Of a DNA stretch of 64,000 nucleotides, positions 9,872-23,700 are shown piece by piece. A program made the position numbers and the translations under genes. Positions within the stretch are counted from its first letter, which is position 1. Each line of letters starts with the position of its first letter. Below the pieces are notes generated by a model. It did not search any database and had not been told where the DNA came from. It saw only the letters and a program-made list of their open reading frames with translations. Origin of the DNA: Ancylostoma caninum (lineage: Eukaryota > Nematoda > Chromadorea > Rhabditida > Ancylostomatidae). The stretch is taken from the NCBI GenBank assembly GCA_037903475.1, contig JBAJFG010000004.1, positions 1,612,001 to 1,676,000 on the forward strand, in the 5' to 3' direction.

Positions 9872-11164
9872 TGTCAGGAGAGGCCTCCAAAATTATCACA
9901 TTGTCCGAGCTTTTCACATTCAATGGATCAGACCCAGGAAGTAGTTTGGGTAAAGTACCTCCTCAAGCAGTTGAACCGATGACGTCCATCGATTCTGTCC
10001 CCGGAAGCACGAAATACGTGGACATCGCCGTGGTTCAGCCGGCTGCGCACTGTCGTGCGCATTACGGCGAGGAGCACGGGGATATCCTCATGCAAAAATC
10101 GGACTGTGATCCTGTCTAGCGGTGACCTCGGACTGACACCGCCACCCTCCTGATGTACGACTCCATTTGGAATGCGTACCTCAAATTGGGAAAGTAATTG
10201 AACTGACTCATCGACTCGAAAGCCGATGCGTCGTATGTGCCTGTCCAGGAAAAAAGGTCGTCAACATATTCTTCCTCAATCTATATTGCCAAACACCCGG
10301 TAAATAGGTCGCCAACATCTTCTCTTGCCATTTGTCTTGCCAAACAGACTCTAGACCCATTCTCTCGAAAAATGTCTTGCCAAACAAGATTTTAACCCGT
10401 AAAATGTCTTGCAAACACATTCTCTCTCCAAACAGGTCGCCAATGGACTTCAGAGAACTCTTCGTTATAAGGAGCACCTACACTGTCGTTAATTCGCACT
10501 TCCTCCAGATCCATCTCTTCCTGGGAATCAACCTCCTCAGGGATACGGAGTAGGCCGTTTTCGTTTAGAACTGACGCCATTCGAACTAATGCACAATCTG
10601 TAACACGCACAGTGTTCTCGAAGAAGTGTTGAACGAGTGAGCACGAGCGAGTTACCGCGACATAAAAGTGAGGGAAGGATGAGATGAGGAGATATAACCT
10701 GGTAGCTCTCTTTCTCTCTATCCCTCAGGTCACACATACACTAACCTCACACCTTCCAAGGTCACAACTTCACACCTTCCACCTCGCAAGCACTCGATAA
10801 ACCCATAACTTCTCTGCTTCCACTTGGGGGTTGCGCCGCTTTCACACCTTGGCGGACTCCGTGCTAAAATCGATCGTTTGGTCTCGAATGTTAGATCAAC
10901 CAATAGCTCACGCTGTGATCGATCCGTTCACAGACCCCGCTGGGCCTGTCAACCACGCTTACACAGTACGTGGGTCCCTCGGAATCCTCTCCAAGCTACT
11001 CGTAGTAAATCGTGAGCAAGGCACGAGAGGACGAGCTGTAAAACTTCTCGTACTCGACCGTGCACAAGCACAGGATGACGAGCTACAAGCAACTCGCACT
11101 CAACCGTGCACAATGCAAGGGGTAGCGAACTATAGGTCCCACCTGAATGAACCCCTCTCCGAAA
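9872..11164. other. Probable leader/flank of the dead retrotransposon
   Basis: No gene is recognised. The segment 10270-10445 contains degenerate copies of the 26-bp unit. 10600-11160 is moderately GC-rich with several short open frames on the + strand that resemble nothing known. Confidence 0.4.
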
Positions 11165-11460
11165 GGTGGCTAGGCCCCCAAATAGCTGGCTCGTCGCTTA
11201 CAGGCCCTGGTGGATGGACAGTGTCACTGTTTACACCGAAGTTGTCCCAATAGTTAGTAGGGTCGCCGGGGCTGCGGTGTGGCGTGAGAGAAAGAGGAGA
11301 AAGAAGATTTTATCAAAACTAAAAACCTCGGCCCGATGGCCAAGATGACGGCCCGATGGCCACGCAAGAAAATGAGAACAATTACAAGAACAATTACGTC
11401 TTGGTACGCGCCTACCGGAAACGGATACAATAATTAATTTGACCTAATCTTGATCTGCCC
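11165..11460. repeat. Dispersed repeat copy B, uninterrupted; possible LTR
   Basis: Colinear with 3183-3830 but without TA array or MITE: AAAATGAGAACAAT is followed within about 25 bp by TGGTACGCGCCTACCGGAAA. It gives the pre-insertion arrangement of copy A. Confidence 0.8.
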
Positions 11461-11827
11461 GCTTACCTATTTAAAACCATCCTAGGATTCCGAAACTTAA
11501 ACTTCTTTAAGCCCAAGCCAAACTCAGTCAGCTAAGCTAATCTACTCTAACATCTTAGCCGTCCGACTTTCCTGTAGGAGCTTGTCGGTTTTCAATTATT
11601 TTTGAATGTTTTTGAGATTCTTATGACGTTATGGATAGCGAGAACCCTCCATTACGTGCTTTGAGCAGAAGATAAAATGTTAGGCTGGCTGTGTGCCACG
11701 AAAATTTCAATTTTGTTTGTTTTTCAATCTGTTACATTACAAGAAAGTGGTCGTTAAACGTTACACATCAACATTGATGCCACTAATATAAACATTATTT
11801 AATGTTAGCCCATCATTTTCTCAGGAT

Positions 11828-11930
11828 GGGGATAGACGATAAAGGATAAGGTGGTCGGTGTTAATCAATCCCGTCGATGGGATGCATTCGATTTTATCCG
11901 AGGAGCGTGGAGGTATTGAATGCGTATGTG
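11828..11930. repeat. Dispersed repeat, related to 16525-16620
   Basis: Both copies share AAGTGGTCGG/AAGGTGGTCGG, TTAATCAATC, TGGGATGC, GCATTCG, and then a CCGAG-containing stretch. A box-B-like GGTTCGATTTC is present on the minus strand at about 12043-12053. It could be a SINE-type repeat, but that is weak. Confidence 0.5.
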
Positions 11931-12145
11931 CCCTTAGCATACACTAACTTGCGGGGAGTATCCGATATACCATGTCAGTGCTTAATTTTCATCTGGTACC
12001 AACTTCCCGACCCCAGTAGGGATGGAAGATTATTGGCCTGGGATGAAATCGAACCAACAACAATGGGACCAGAAATTGTGGGACATAATAACCATCACAA
12101 ATTCCAATGAAATTCCAACGACCACAAAAAAGGTGCGCGGACTTA

Positions 12146-13400
12146 TTAGGTTGGTGCAAAAATAATGCGCGTTCTTAAGCCTTTACTTGCAAACCCAATA
12201 ATTCGCTTCAAAATCAATATTCTCAAAGAATCTCAAAGCTTTGTAGTCGCTTTCTTTATCAATAGGAGAGATTTTCTCGGTCCAGCGTGCTTTTTCGAGC
12301 GAGGCTTTTTGGGATGGATGAACGCCGGAAAAGCAATTTTGGTACTCTCTTAGGCTGTGATGGAGTTCTCTCAGAAGAAGTCATTTAGATGCTCTAGAAA
12401 GTGATAATCGGGAGAGAGAGAGACTTGTTGATTATGATGTATGAGGCAGTGCCTCCTAGCCTAGTTGCTCCAGTAGGTGGATTGTCTGATATGCGAGATG
12501 AGGCTGGACGGTGCCTTGTAAGAGTATAGAATCTATTTTATTGAGCAACGCCCGACTCACACAGTGAAATTCCTGATTTATTTCATTAACATCTTAGAAG
12601 TACTTATCAAGTGAGAAGTGTTGGATGGGCTGAAGTGAAAGTTTTTTCGCAGCAGACCGCCACAAATCACCGTGGCCTTCTTTTGGTGATGCTTCGGTTT
12701 CTCACAGTGCTTCTCTGACTTCTCTTAGTCCAGCTGTTGAGCAAGGAACTTTATTTTGTTCCAGACGGTCTGTCCTTCGCTGTGTATCACTAAGCGACCA
12801 AGTATTTCGTTGTGACTATCACTGCCGCTGTAGTCCTCGAGGACTGCAGCACCTTGCATCGCCATCGTCGGCGACTGTGAGGCCGATACGCATTGATTGT
12901 GGGCGGAGCGGCGGCGGCGGCCGCCGTCGCCCGCGACTGACGATCGCCATCATCGGCGGCTGCCAATGTTGGCGACTGCTGCGCCAGTACTTATCGATTG
13001 TGAGGGGTCGCCAACATCGGCGGCCGCCGGCGACGGCGACGCAAGGTGCTATACTCCTCGAGGAGTATAGCGGCTACCTTAAAAATTCTCTTAAAGCATG
13101 CATTCGCTTGCACTTTCTTGGTCGAGACTATGACGTTATTCCGAACGGTTCCTGCCGCGATATCGCCAAGTTTTGGTTCGCAGAAGTGAATTCAGCAAAA
13201 ATTCCGCTTCGATATCATTCGTTGAAAAGCTAAAAATTCAACAAAATGTTAATTTCATTCGAACTAAATAAGACAATTGGAAAGGCCATAAAACTTCGCT
13301 ATAAATTCATATACAATTTCTTACGTCGTTACTAAGAAAAACTAAGAAAAACCCGGAATTTTCTGCGCCGAAAAAAGCGCATTATTTCTGCACTATCCTA
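12146..13400 (-). mobile_element. Dead mariner-family transposon
   Basis: The left end TTAGGTTGGTGCAAAAATAA is a classic mariner terminus; the right end (about 13378-13400) is its imperfect complement (TTATTTCTGCACTATCC). The minus strand between 12350 and 12560 carries transposase remnants: TVQPHLAYQTIHLLEQLG, then, after a stop, EALPH. These correspond to the mariner HDNAxPH..QTxxxLxxLGWExLPHPPYSPDL region, with the catalytic Asp context destroyed. The overall length is close to a full mariner (about 1.3 kb), but roughly 250 bp of it is a nested insert, so some of the original is missing. Confidence 0.85.
12824..13074. mobile_element. GC-rich foldback element nested in the mariner
   Basis: Left GCCGCTGTAGTCCTCGAGGA and then AGCACCTTGC is mirrored at the right by GCAAGGTGCT and then TCCTCGAGGAGTATAGCGGC. 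The core (12900-13040) is extremely GC- and CG-rich (GGCGGCGGCGGCCGCCGTCG) and itself palindromic. There is no coding content. The contrast with the AT-rich mariner shows it is an insertion. Confidence 0.72.
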
Positions 13401-14779
13401 TTACATATTTTTGGAGTGGGCACAGTCCAATCGATATTACTTTCACCGCATTAACTTAGGATTTGTTACTTTATAGAGCACAATTTTGAGCGCTGCTCAC
13501 TCACATTTATGTTTGAGTTCTCCTTCTCATTTCCAATTTGTTCCCAATATGTTTGACAGTTCGGCAATTCTTCTTGGCAGATAGATGTTCCTATTTTTTC
13601 CTGTTCCTACTATTCGCAATTACTAGAACAATTCTAACAGACATCAGGCCTTGATGTGTGTTCCACTGCACAAACGCCGTGGTTGTCCAAGTTCCACTCA
13701 TTCTTAACCAATTTCTGGGTCTTTGAAAATATTAATTCGAATTCACTCTTCAACTTTCTGTTAGCCCTTTGCGTCATTGTAAGAATGACCGTTTTGCGTT
13801 ATTGAGTCAATTCGTTAAGTTAGTAACGCAAAACTCTATTTCGCACTCCTTGTAGGAAATCCAGCACCCTTACGCTTCATTAGTGGGTTCTCTTTTTTGT
13901 AGAAAACGATTCCATGGTAACGAACCCTTGTGTAATTTTCATGGAAATTGCTATTCGAAACTACGGTGGCTACTTTTTGCTATAATCGTCGCAAGAACAG
14001 CGTTATACACAGCTGCAGCTTCGGAGTGAGAACAAATTTGAAAGAAAATTTATTCGTACTCGGGTTTAACAACACGTTACTCGTAATAACAATTGAATCG
14101 CATCCATAAATGACTGATAAATTTTGGCCAATCTGGCAGACACTGTTAATTGTTGGCCTTATTACTGATAAAGGCTAAGGAGCTAAGCAGTCCCTAATCG
14201 AGATTTTCTCACTGAGAACAGAGGACGGTAATTTTGCACTTGGTCCGGAGAAAAACGCTTGCTACGCTGAAATGTAAGGGACAAACGTAAGTCAGACATT
14301 GAGGGATTGCCTGACTATCTCGTCCCAAATAGTTGCTTAAGGGAGGTCGAGATTCCCTTATATTTATGCGAAATGTTGTGAGACACTACAGACTATGTAC
14401 TACGGCAGCCCATTCTGCTGCACTAGCCAAAGCTTGACTATCTACCAGTTTTTTACCCGTGTAAGGCGCCATCATGGATCTGAAAACGAGTCCCCACCTT
14501 CGGTTTCATGGGGGTTGGGGCGTGGGTAGTGGGCCGGTGGGGCTAGTGAAGCGGGATGGAAATGGATGGGACTACGGCGATCATCACCATTTTTCAGAAT
14601 TACATGGAGAACATAAGAAAATGTGCACACAAATTACAACACGAGGTCTTAGAATTGTTACTAGTTCTAGAGCTGCTGCTTTCGACGTCGAATAGCGGTG
14701 GTGGTCCTGAGATCTATTGCTGTCGCACGACACAGTTGTGCGATTCTCGAAAGTAACGAAGAGCCCAGCTGCCCAGGTC
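13401..14779. other. Downstream region of the sphingomyelin synthase gene
   Basis: I see no gene or clear repeat. 14500-14560 is G-rich. Possible 3' UTR of the minus-strand gene occupies the right part, but no poly(A) signal was singled out. Confidence 0.4.
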
Positions 14780-17700
14780 TCAGACGATCCGTCGTCGCAC
14801 CTTCTGCGGACAGCTGCTCGGCCACTCGATGCGGTTGTGGAAGGCGTGCGGTGGCGGAGCGTCTTTCTCAAAGTACGGCACGATCCATGACCACCACGAC
14901 CTGGATTCTTCGGTTTGGAAGACTATATTAGGATAGAACCGATCCGTGTGATCTCACCATGAGAGAATGTTTTTCTCCAAGGACTGCTCGTGGTATGACA
15001 GCATGAGGGCGTGATACTCCATAAAGATGCGAGTTGAGACGGTGTACCTGAAGCATTTTGCTTCAGTTTACACTTTTACGGCCTGAACACTGTAGATTTT
15101 CTCTTATATACCAATATTGGTTCGAAATTTAACTTTCACCTAAGTGGAGAAGAATCGGAGTCCTGCCAGAGTTTGAGCTTCTCTCCACTATGCACACACA
15201 GACTAATTATATAAAAGCAGCCAATTATTGGTCACTGTTGAGAGGCTCTGCATGGACAATTTTTACCAGTCCCACCCACTTTTTCCAGGGGCTATGGACG
15301 GTTATTTGGAAGAATTTTGAAGTGTTGAGCAGCAATGCGGAGGAATCAGCACTGTGTGGCTAGTCCTGCCCAAAAGAAAAAAAAAAGAAAAATTCTCAAA
15401 AGAAGACGCTCACGCGTAAACGTGACCTAAAGTTTATTCAACGCTCTGATCACAAAAATCATCGGTCTAATTACCTAAGCTCGAGGTTATTTTACTATTC
15501 TGTAGCATTTGGTTATTCTGTTAGTGTTTCTGCATGGCCATAAGAGAAATCAATGAATCCTACACGATGAGTTTTTCTGTTGGCTTTCTGTGTTGGTGGT
15601 AGGTTTAACTTAGAGCTTCCCCTTCTCAGTGATGGTGAAGTCCTGGGCTTTTTGCTCAACTTCCGGGCAAGGGAGCAGCACGAAACGGAGGCTGAGCCGT
15701 TTTTTTTTCTTTTTTGATTTTTTATATCTCAGTATGTTGGGTTCCTTGGTCCTTGCTTCGCACCGTAGCGCCTTTAGTCTAGAGTTCCCTAGGATTACTG
15801 TAAGAAATCGGAAGAGAGTGCTGCAGTTGACAAGAAAGTAGCAAAACAGTACGAAATAATATCCATAATTGTAAGTTTGAGTTCAACGTTTGAGATAATC
15901 CACGTGCGCTAAGTGTCATGAGAATCTATAGAATGTTTTCTCTGCAGTAATTTCACAGAAACGGTGTGAAACGGGTGGAAAGAGGCAACCGAATAGGGTC
16001 AAAATCCATCAATAGACGTTTGAAAATCGATGGATCCTCCAGCACTTTCGTTTGCATTAACAGAGGTCTCAGTCAGGGGGAATCCCACCGCTGTGGTGGT
16101 TTTGGATACGGTGATGCTACTTATCGAAAGCCTGGGGGTCACACTGGCGAGAAAACTGGTGTTGGGGTGGAGGTGCAGCAATTCCTTCACTGAAAGATGT
16201 GAGTCACTGAAGCCTAATTTTTCCTACATCGCCTTGAATTTAGCGCGCCAATAGCCTCAGAATCGAGTTCCAGTTGGTGCTACTTTTAATTTTGCTAATA
16301 AAATCTCCTAATGGTATCCGAGGCGTCTTCGTACGGTCTAGCAACACTGAGATTACAAAATGTATTCAAATGTATATACGTGTGCTCCGGAGAGATCCCT
16401 GGATTACCTGTGGACCAATCGGAACAAAAAATGAGTCGCCTGGTGTAAGAATTCCTGGACTACCTCTCATGTTACCCTGGTTGTTGTTGCTTCCATTGCC
16501 TTGTCAAATCGTGATGACAATGAAAAAAAGATAAAAGTGGTCGGCCTTAATCAATCAAATTTGTGGGATGCGCCACGCATTCGCCTTCACCCGAGTCTCA
16601 TAGGGGCATCGAATGGCGATAGCTTCTAAAAAGCGCGTGACGTTGAACATTCTTTCCTCTCCTGTCTGACGTTTCAAAGATATTGCGACCCAAAAGCGAT
16701 AAGCTGCACTACTGTAGTGTGCAAAAAAGGCTGAAACTGTAGTGCACACAGTTTTAGCACTACAGCTACAACTGCAATACGAAAACTGTAGTGTGCAAAG
16801 CTTATCAAAGTTTTGGAAAAACAGCGAATGCATAGGTGCTGCACAAGTTGTACTGACATTCAAGCGCATTTTACAAGCACCATCTGCTTCCATCTTTCAA
16901 AGAATTCGTTTGTTCCAGGCCCTACACTCCTGTCCTACATATCACAACCATAAATATGATAGCGTTACCATAAAATTGTTTGTCTACCGCAGAATGAAAG
17001 TGCGACTGAACCTCCGCCTCTGCCACCTGACCTTTGTGCGACCATGTTATTGTTTTATGGTTTAAGAGAACCGTTCATGTCAGCAGGAGAGTACGCAGTC
17101 AAACTCTAACATGGTGAAAAATCAGGAATAGGTGCTTAGATAGAGAAGCAAGGACCATCTTGCATTGAATTCTGGAGTCGTTCGATTTCCGGTACCTGAG
17201 GTGAAGTAGATTAAGGAATACCGACACTACGGTAAAAAATGTCACGTAGAATGTGTTCACGACACCTCATCGAGGGGGCCTATAGGCAGGGTGAAGGGTT
17301 CACTGGGAAATTCCTAGTCGAGGGGGGGAAGGGTGGGTCATATAGGTTCAGGGTTCCCACCCATATAGGTTCGGGGTAGGGTGAAGTAGGAGTGGCATCC
17401 ATATCTGGAGGAGGGCGTGACGCATGGGAGGAGGGGGGGGGGGTGTAGGTAGACGCTCGCGCAATGAAAGTTACATAGCAAACTACACGGCCACTGAGAA
17501 AAACAAGTGGACATTCAGCAAATTCCATCCACCACTAACATGTGAAAGCAAGATTGATTGGAAGTTCACGCGAGGGGATGGCGGCAGGGCTCGTCTGAGC
17601 ATTCAACAGTAGGGTGAGCTTGACGCAGTACATCAATGGGCGTATACGATGGCAGGGAATAGGATTCTGCACATTCGTGAGGGATTACTGGTTCTACACT

Positions 17701-20700
17701 ATTATATGGCTGTGATATAATGATAAACAATGTTGATAATCGTAAACAGCACTTGTAATACTTTTCCACGTCAAATTTCAGAGACTGTGAGATGCCATAT
17801 ATCAAACCCTAGATAAAAAATAATTCTTTGCGTTTCGGCGTTGGCTCTTCAAAAAATAAGTGTGGTGGCTGTGATGAGCATACCAAATAATGCTAAAATC
17901 TTGCGCAAGCCGGGGATGAATAAATCGTCAGGAATTCGCGCTATGACGTCAAATTCTCTGATTTCTGACCAGTACTCAACACAGCACTGCTCGTGATTCA
18001 CTGTGACTTCTGCTCCTGCTCCTGAATTTTTGGTGACGTGGTGTGTGTACCATATGAGTCGTAAATGAACTGAATGTGGTTGAGTTCATCTCAACACCAT
18101 GTTTGTGTGTTCATATCGTAGGCCGAAGAACGTTTTGACTCTTAGCTCTTTGCCACCAGTGCGACGTTACCATGACGCGTTTCCCCCGAGTATCTTTGTT
18201 GAAAGGAAAGGTGGTGCATTGTGAATAATTCTTAAGGGCTATTTGAAATGGTTATATCATATAATAGCACCTCCCCCAACAAAATTCTAGAGCTAGAGAT
18301 AAGGAGCACACGAATGCTTCGACTGAAAAAAAAACTAATCTCTGACAGACACCGAATACTTTGATAATCAATCACATCTCATTCTTTTTTTTTCTTTGTA
18401 AGATTAGATTCTTGCAAATTACGTGCGTAAATGCAAGCAGAACCCAGAGAGGGGTGCATATCTCAGGACCCCCAGAACAAGTCGTCTGCTCAGCTTTGCA
18501 CTAAAACAACTTGCAGACGAGATTTTAACTAGCAAATCGTTGCCGACAAGTTTGACGTCATCATGCCATTCAAAAACTAGTGCAGTCTACCGCGGCGCCG
18601 TACTCTGGCTGTGTACCTAACCCATACGGCATGCGGGCCTAAACAGTCGGAACTCCCTGTATGTAATTCGTTACAGTTCGTGCTATGGTCCCCAACGTGT
18701 GCTTTTCTAAAATTGACGGTGGCAGTGGGATGTTTGACCAAGCAAACAGAAACTACTTCGGCCGAGATGTTTTATGTAGTTTATGCTCTGTTTGTAGAGC
18801 GAAAGGCGCCTGTGTTTGATTGGAACCTACGCGACAGTATTGCGATTTTCGATCTTCGGCTGGGAGAACCGAGCAAAAGGATCCGCTTCGCGCCTTCTGA
18901 GGGATTTTTGAAATACCTTAGAGTGGATGCAACAGCACTGATAATTATTTTTCTCATAAAATTTTGATTTGCACAGTTGTATCCTTAACACCGACAGAAA
19001 TTTCACAATAAATGAATACTATTGAATAGAGAAGAAAGCGAAGAAAACCTTCACAGGGGTTTTTGATCCTTAACTGCGTATTTTCGCGGAAACCATCGGT
19101 CTTTGCTCAGACTCAGACAGAGCTAGGTGTCTGGAGATGCTGTAGCTGGTATATTCTCCCAGTGTGGTTACCGCACTTAACCCTCTTTCTGAGGATCTTT
19201 TTAAAAAGAAGGAGCAACAATAAGTGAGGTACGCCATGAAAATGGAAAAGTCCCCATCAGCAGTAAATACTTCCGAATACCCAATTTTAGGACCTACGAA
19301 TTTTTTTCTTTCTTCCTTCCTCTTTTTTTCTGAAAAGTATCAACAAACCCCAGCACGACGTCGATGGTGTAGTGTTTCCTGGCGAAGAGGATCGCAATCA
19401 CCGCCATGAAAGCCAGCATATTCAGCATGTAGGAAAGAGGCTGAAAAGAATGAGGATTCACTAAGCAGTTCAGTAACGTTTTCGACCCTGCATGTTTCTC
19501 CACATGCGTCTGCCTCTAATTGCAAATCTCTGGTCGTAAATCCATGTTATGTTGTCTCGTAAACGATATGAGCACGTTTATTTATGGTTGATCGGAGCCG
19601 CTGAGAACGAGATACAACACATACCTTCAACTTCTTTGGAGCGTAGTATTTGAAGGCGTAGAAGGACGTGAAGATTGTGAGAGTGTGGCCGGAGACGATC
19701 AGGTCACCACAAAGTTCTCGGGGACGTAATTGCTGAACAAAAGAATTGTTAGGGAGCCAGACTGTAGCGGTTTTCTGAACAGCTTCTTTTTTGAAAGAAA
19801 TACACAATAGTCATGGGGTTGACAAGACTGAAATTCGTTGAGAAGAAAACCTCAGAATTTGGCAAAGCACAGAAATTTATGGTCATTTTCTCGATACCAG
19901 CTACACTAATTTCGAACCTGAAGCAGCGGTTCTGACGCAGTCCCATAGATCTTAGGCGCTGATTCCGAATCTGCGCATATGTGCGACTTTTTGTTCATCC
20001 TTATACCACCTTATAACAACCTTATAGCAGAATGAGAAGAAGTCACGCCTATGCATCCTCTTCATCTTTTCACCGAAAATCACCGACAGTATTGTGCACC
20101 TATTATACACGGCACTCATTGAATCCCTCATTTTTGTAGATCCGCGGACTGTTTCCCATCTCGCTGTGTTTACAGAGTGTTACTCCGTTGCTTAGTTTAA
20201 AAAGGTTTCCCGCTAACGCAGAAAACTGCGCAGTGAGCTGGTGGGTCAACAGTTGCAAGGGAGTAGTTGTTTGCCCTGTGACTCACAACTCGTTGAGTGA
20301 TTGTTGGCCTTGATGACGCATGGTGTTTCTGCTGTGGTTTACTCATTGTTCCATCACACTTTCACATCACAAAACTGTGGAGATGGTGTTGTGGTGTCAA
20401 GGAATTTTTCACATGGTTCTCTACATAGTCGAATATGTTGTACTGTAATTATTATATATGTAGTATAGAATAGAGCAGGGATTGATTGTGATGATTTAGA
20501 CGTCCTGGTTTTGTTGTGGTCCTCAATGTTCTTTATGATAGGACTCCCTATTTATAGGGGGAGTTACTTGAGAAGTACTCCTGAAAATTATGGAAAATTC
20601 CGTTGCGCTGTTCTCCTTTCTCTTAGGCATTTTTGGAGGACCGCCCGCCCACCCTTCCTTGTTTTAGAGGACCGAAAAAATGCCCCAAAATGGCCAATAA

Positions 20701-23700
20701 CCAATAAAAACCTCTGTACGAGGCGCAACCAATGGTAGCCTGTGCCAGCAGTTCGGTTTGATGTAACTGTTCAAATCTCGAGAATGATTTCTGAAATGAG
20801 GCGCTTTCTCCCTTGAGGCTCACTGTGAGAGCAGTACTTTGTTGCGAAGTATTGGTCTGTTTCGATATTTTTGTTTAAGCTAAGCTGCTATATTTTGCAG
20901 ATACCGGTGTGTGACCTACAAGGGTACATAGACCAACAATGTAAGCGCATTCTCCCTTCATTTTCTCACCCAGTTTGAAGTTTGTGTTACATGCATCCGG
21001 TTCTTTTCGCAGTGATTGCCGTTCTTAGCTAAAAAGCAACTTATGAAGAAGGAAAAGCCTATCAGTGACTCAGTTAGACTTGGAAGGCAAAATTTTCGTA
21101 TTAGAACTGCTTTTTTGTATGGGAACATCACAAAATAAATCTGAATCTAAATGTGATGTGTACTATGTGGTTGTTAGCGAAGAAATCTAGTGGAGTAGAA
21201 AGCAGAGATTACGAGGGCCCGTCAGACACCGGTGGTCCGCTTTCAATCAGAAGCTGACCGCCTGCGCACCCAGTTGCTGACCAGTTTTCGTCCCTTACGC
21301 AGTCCGTGGGATTGAGGAAGGCGGCTGGTCCCCTAAAAGTGTCTGCGCTGTTCCCTAACATGGTGTATTTCCCTATACATTCGCCAAGCTTGTGAAGGGC
21401 GAAATTACGCAAAGCTGGCTTATTTTTCCTTCTTGCCATTGATTTCAGAAATGTTAGGTCTTCATTTAGGAGCCATCCACGGCTCACCCTCAAATACAGT
21501 AGTTGGAAAAGAACAACTAAATTGTGCTTATTGCCGCTGGTGATTAGAGAAGCCAACAAAAACTCGAATGCTTGAGTCACGCGCGTAGATTAATTCGATT
21601 CGGTACCAGTGGGGTGAAAAAAACGTTGTCTTACTTCGATGCCTGCGCTCCAGAACATTCTTGCTACTCGAGCTGACACAATGTAGAATGAGCCATTCGT
21701 TTTCGGAGCGCAGTAGGTGTGCACGGATGGAACCGGTACCTGTAAATAATGTGTAAATAGTAAAAACTTTAACGTTTAGCAATGCATTCACACTTGTAGA
21801 AGGCCATTCAGGCCTCATCTTATCCATAAATTTCACTTCTGGATTTATGAAACGCTAATCGACTAAACCAACAATGGCGATCCTCACTGGTTATAAGAGG
21901 TATGTACATACATATGCATACAGTGTTAGGCTGTGCAGGACGTGAAAGCTGTTTCCTAGCATGGTTGTTCCTTTTAGACGCTCATGTATCCCAGTCAGTG
22001 TCGGGCGGAAGTATTGTATAAGACCAGAAGTTGGAGGTCGGAAGCTGGAGGAAGTTCAAAATCCGCCAACATTTGGAGAGCACTCAACTCCAGCTAACCT
22101 TCCGGAAATCTAGAAGGCGGAAGCTCGTGTAACGCTGCAATTCAGGAACTTCCGAGCTTCCGAAACCGGAATCCCGCGAATTCCTGATCCCAGCCCTGCA
22201 ATTTCCTTGGAGATATTTGAGCCCGCTAGCCTTTCCCCGTACGCTCATTAGTTCCTTAACTAAATATGGCTATACTGCGAGCGTCCTGGTTCAACAATGG
22301 TTACATGCAGCTCGCGTTTCTCACATCCATCAGTACTTGACTCCTTGTTGGTTTGATTAAATTTAGCATCTTTCAAAACATTTTTCATTTATATAAATAT
22401 AAAAACAAAGATCGATTAAATAAAATTAATTGAAATATTGAACTGTGCAGCCCTGTAGAAAACTCGCTGAGATTCACTGAAGTTATAAATGTAGTATGCC
22501 TTCATTGATTCTCTGAGAACTCTTGCTTTTTTTGGTTGATTCGTCTAGGCATTTACTAGGACATCTGTTGGACCCTGGACATTGGTATTGTATTGACCGC
22601 TCCAAAAGACTACAGATTTCATATTTAGCACCCCCGAGGGTTTCCCACGTCAGGTCGTTTCAGTTCTCGCTCAGACATAATCACCTCCATCGCTCTATGC
22701 AGTTAGTAATTCTCGGTCTTTGATAATCATGGCTGCTGTTCTATGATGCCATTTCTCTCCGATGCAAGGAAACACCTCGTTTCACGCCGTAATTCTAGGC
22801 GCTAACAGAAATAGAGTGTTTACACTGAGAATATTGAGACCGTTCTGCACGATGGACCCCAAAATTGGCTTGGAAACCCCGAACCTTTGCAGAGTGAAGA
22901 GGGAATATGCAGGGAATGTGTGGAATGGAAAATTCCGCACATTCCCTGGATGAGGTTGAGAGCTTCATAAGATATCTTCTGGACTTATTGGGAAAGGTTG
23001 CTCGCCGGACATCGAATGCGGGGTCTTCGAAGGGAAGCCGACCCAAGCTGAGCCTACGTGGTGAGGAAGAGCCGAAAATTACTCATGCAGCAATGTTCCA
23101 ATGTAAAAAAAATATAGAGTGAGCTTTGGTGAGCTCAGAGCTAAGATGGGTGGGATTTGTAATCTCATACCTATAGGTGTGTTTACCCTTGAGTAACACC
23201 GGTGTGAACAACGTCACTTATGAGCAAATGTGTTGAGGGTGCCATGTAAAGGGTAAATTTGGTTAAGTTAGCACGATAGCTTAAAATAATAGATATCAGA
23301 CAACTCCTGAAAACTGCTTCATCAGCAGCAACGCAAGCGTTCAGAAGTAACACGAAGGCACATGCAGTTTCCAATTTGTGTCATTTTTCGAAACTTGTAG
23401 CTTTTTATTTGTTGCAGCTTTCAGGCTGAACTAAACAGATTCCGCTCTTCAATGTTATTCAGCTCTAAAGGTCTGTTTTATTCGAATGTGGTGGGATCCT
23501 CAATGCTTTGGAAGTCAATCAAAGGCCGTCTCTATGAGCACGTACCAATCGCACGCATAGCTTCAACCGTTCTGCTTTCTTGAACTCAGGAAAAAATAGT
23601 CAAAAATGGTTGAAAAGATGGCTTTATTCACTCGAGCACCTCACTGGTAATCTTTGGTCAAAGATGACCTGTTCTTTCTGAGTAAGAATCGGGTAAAACA

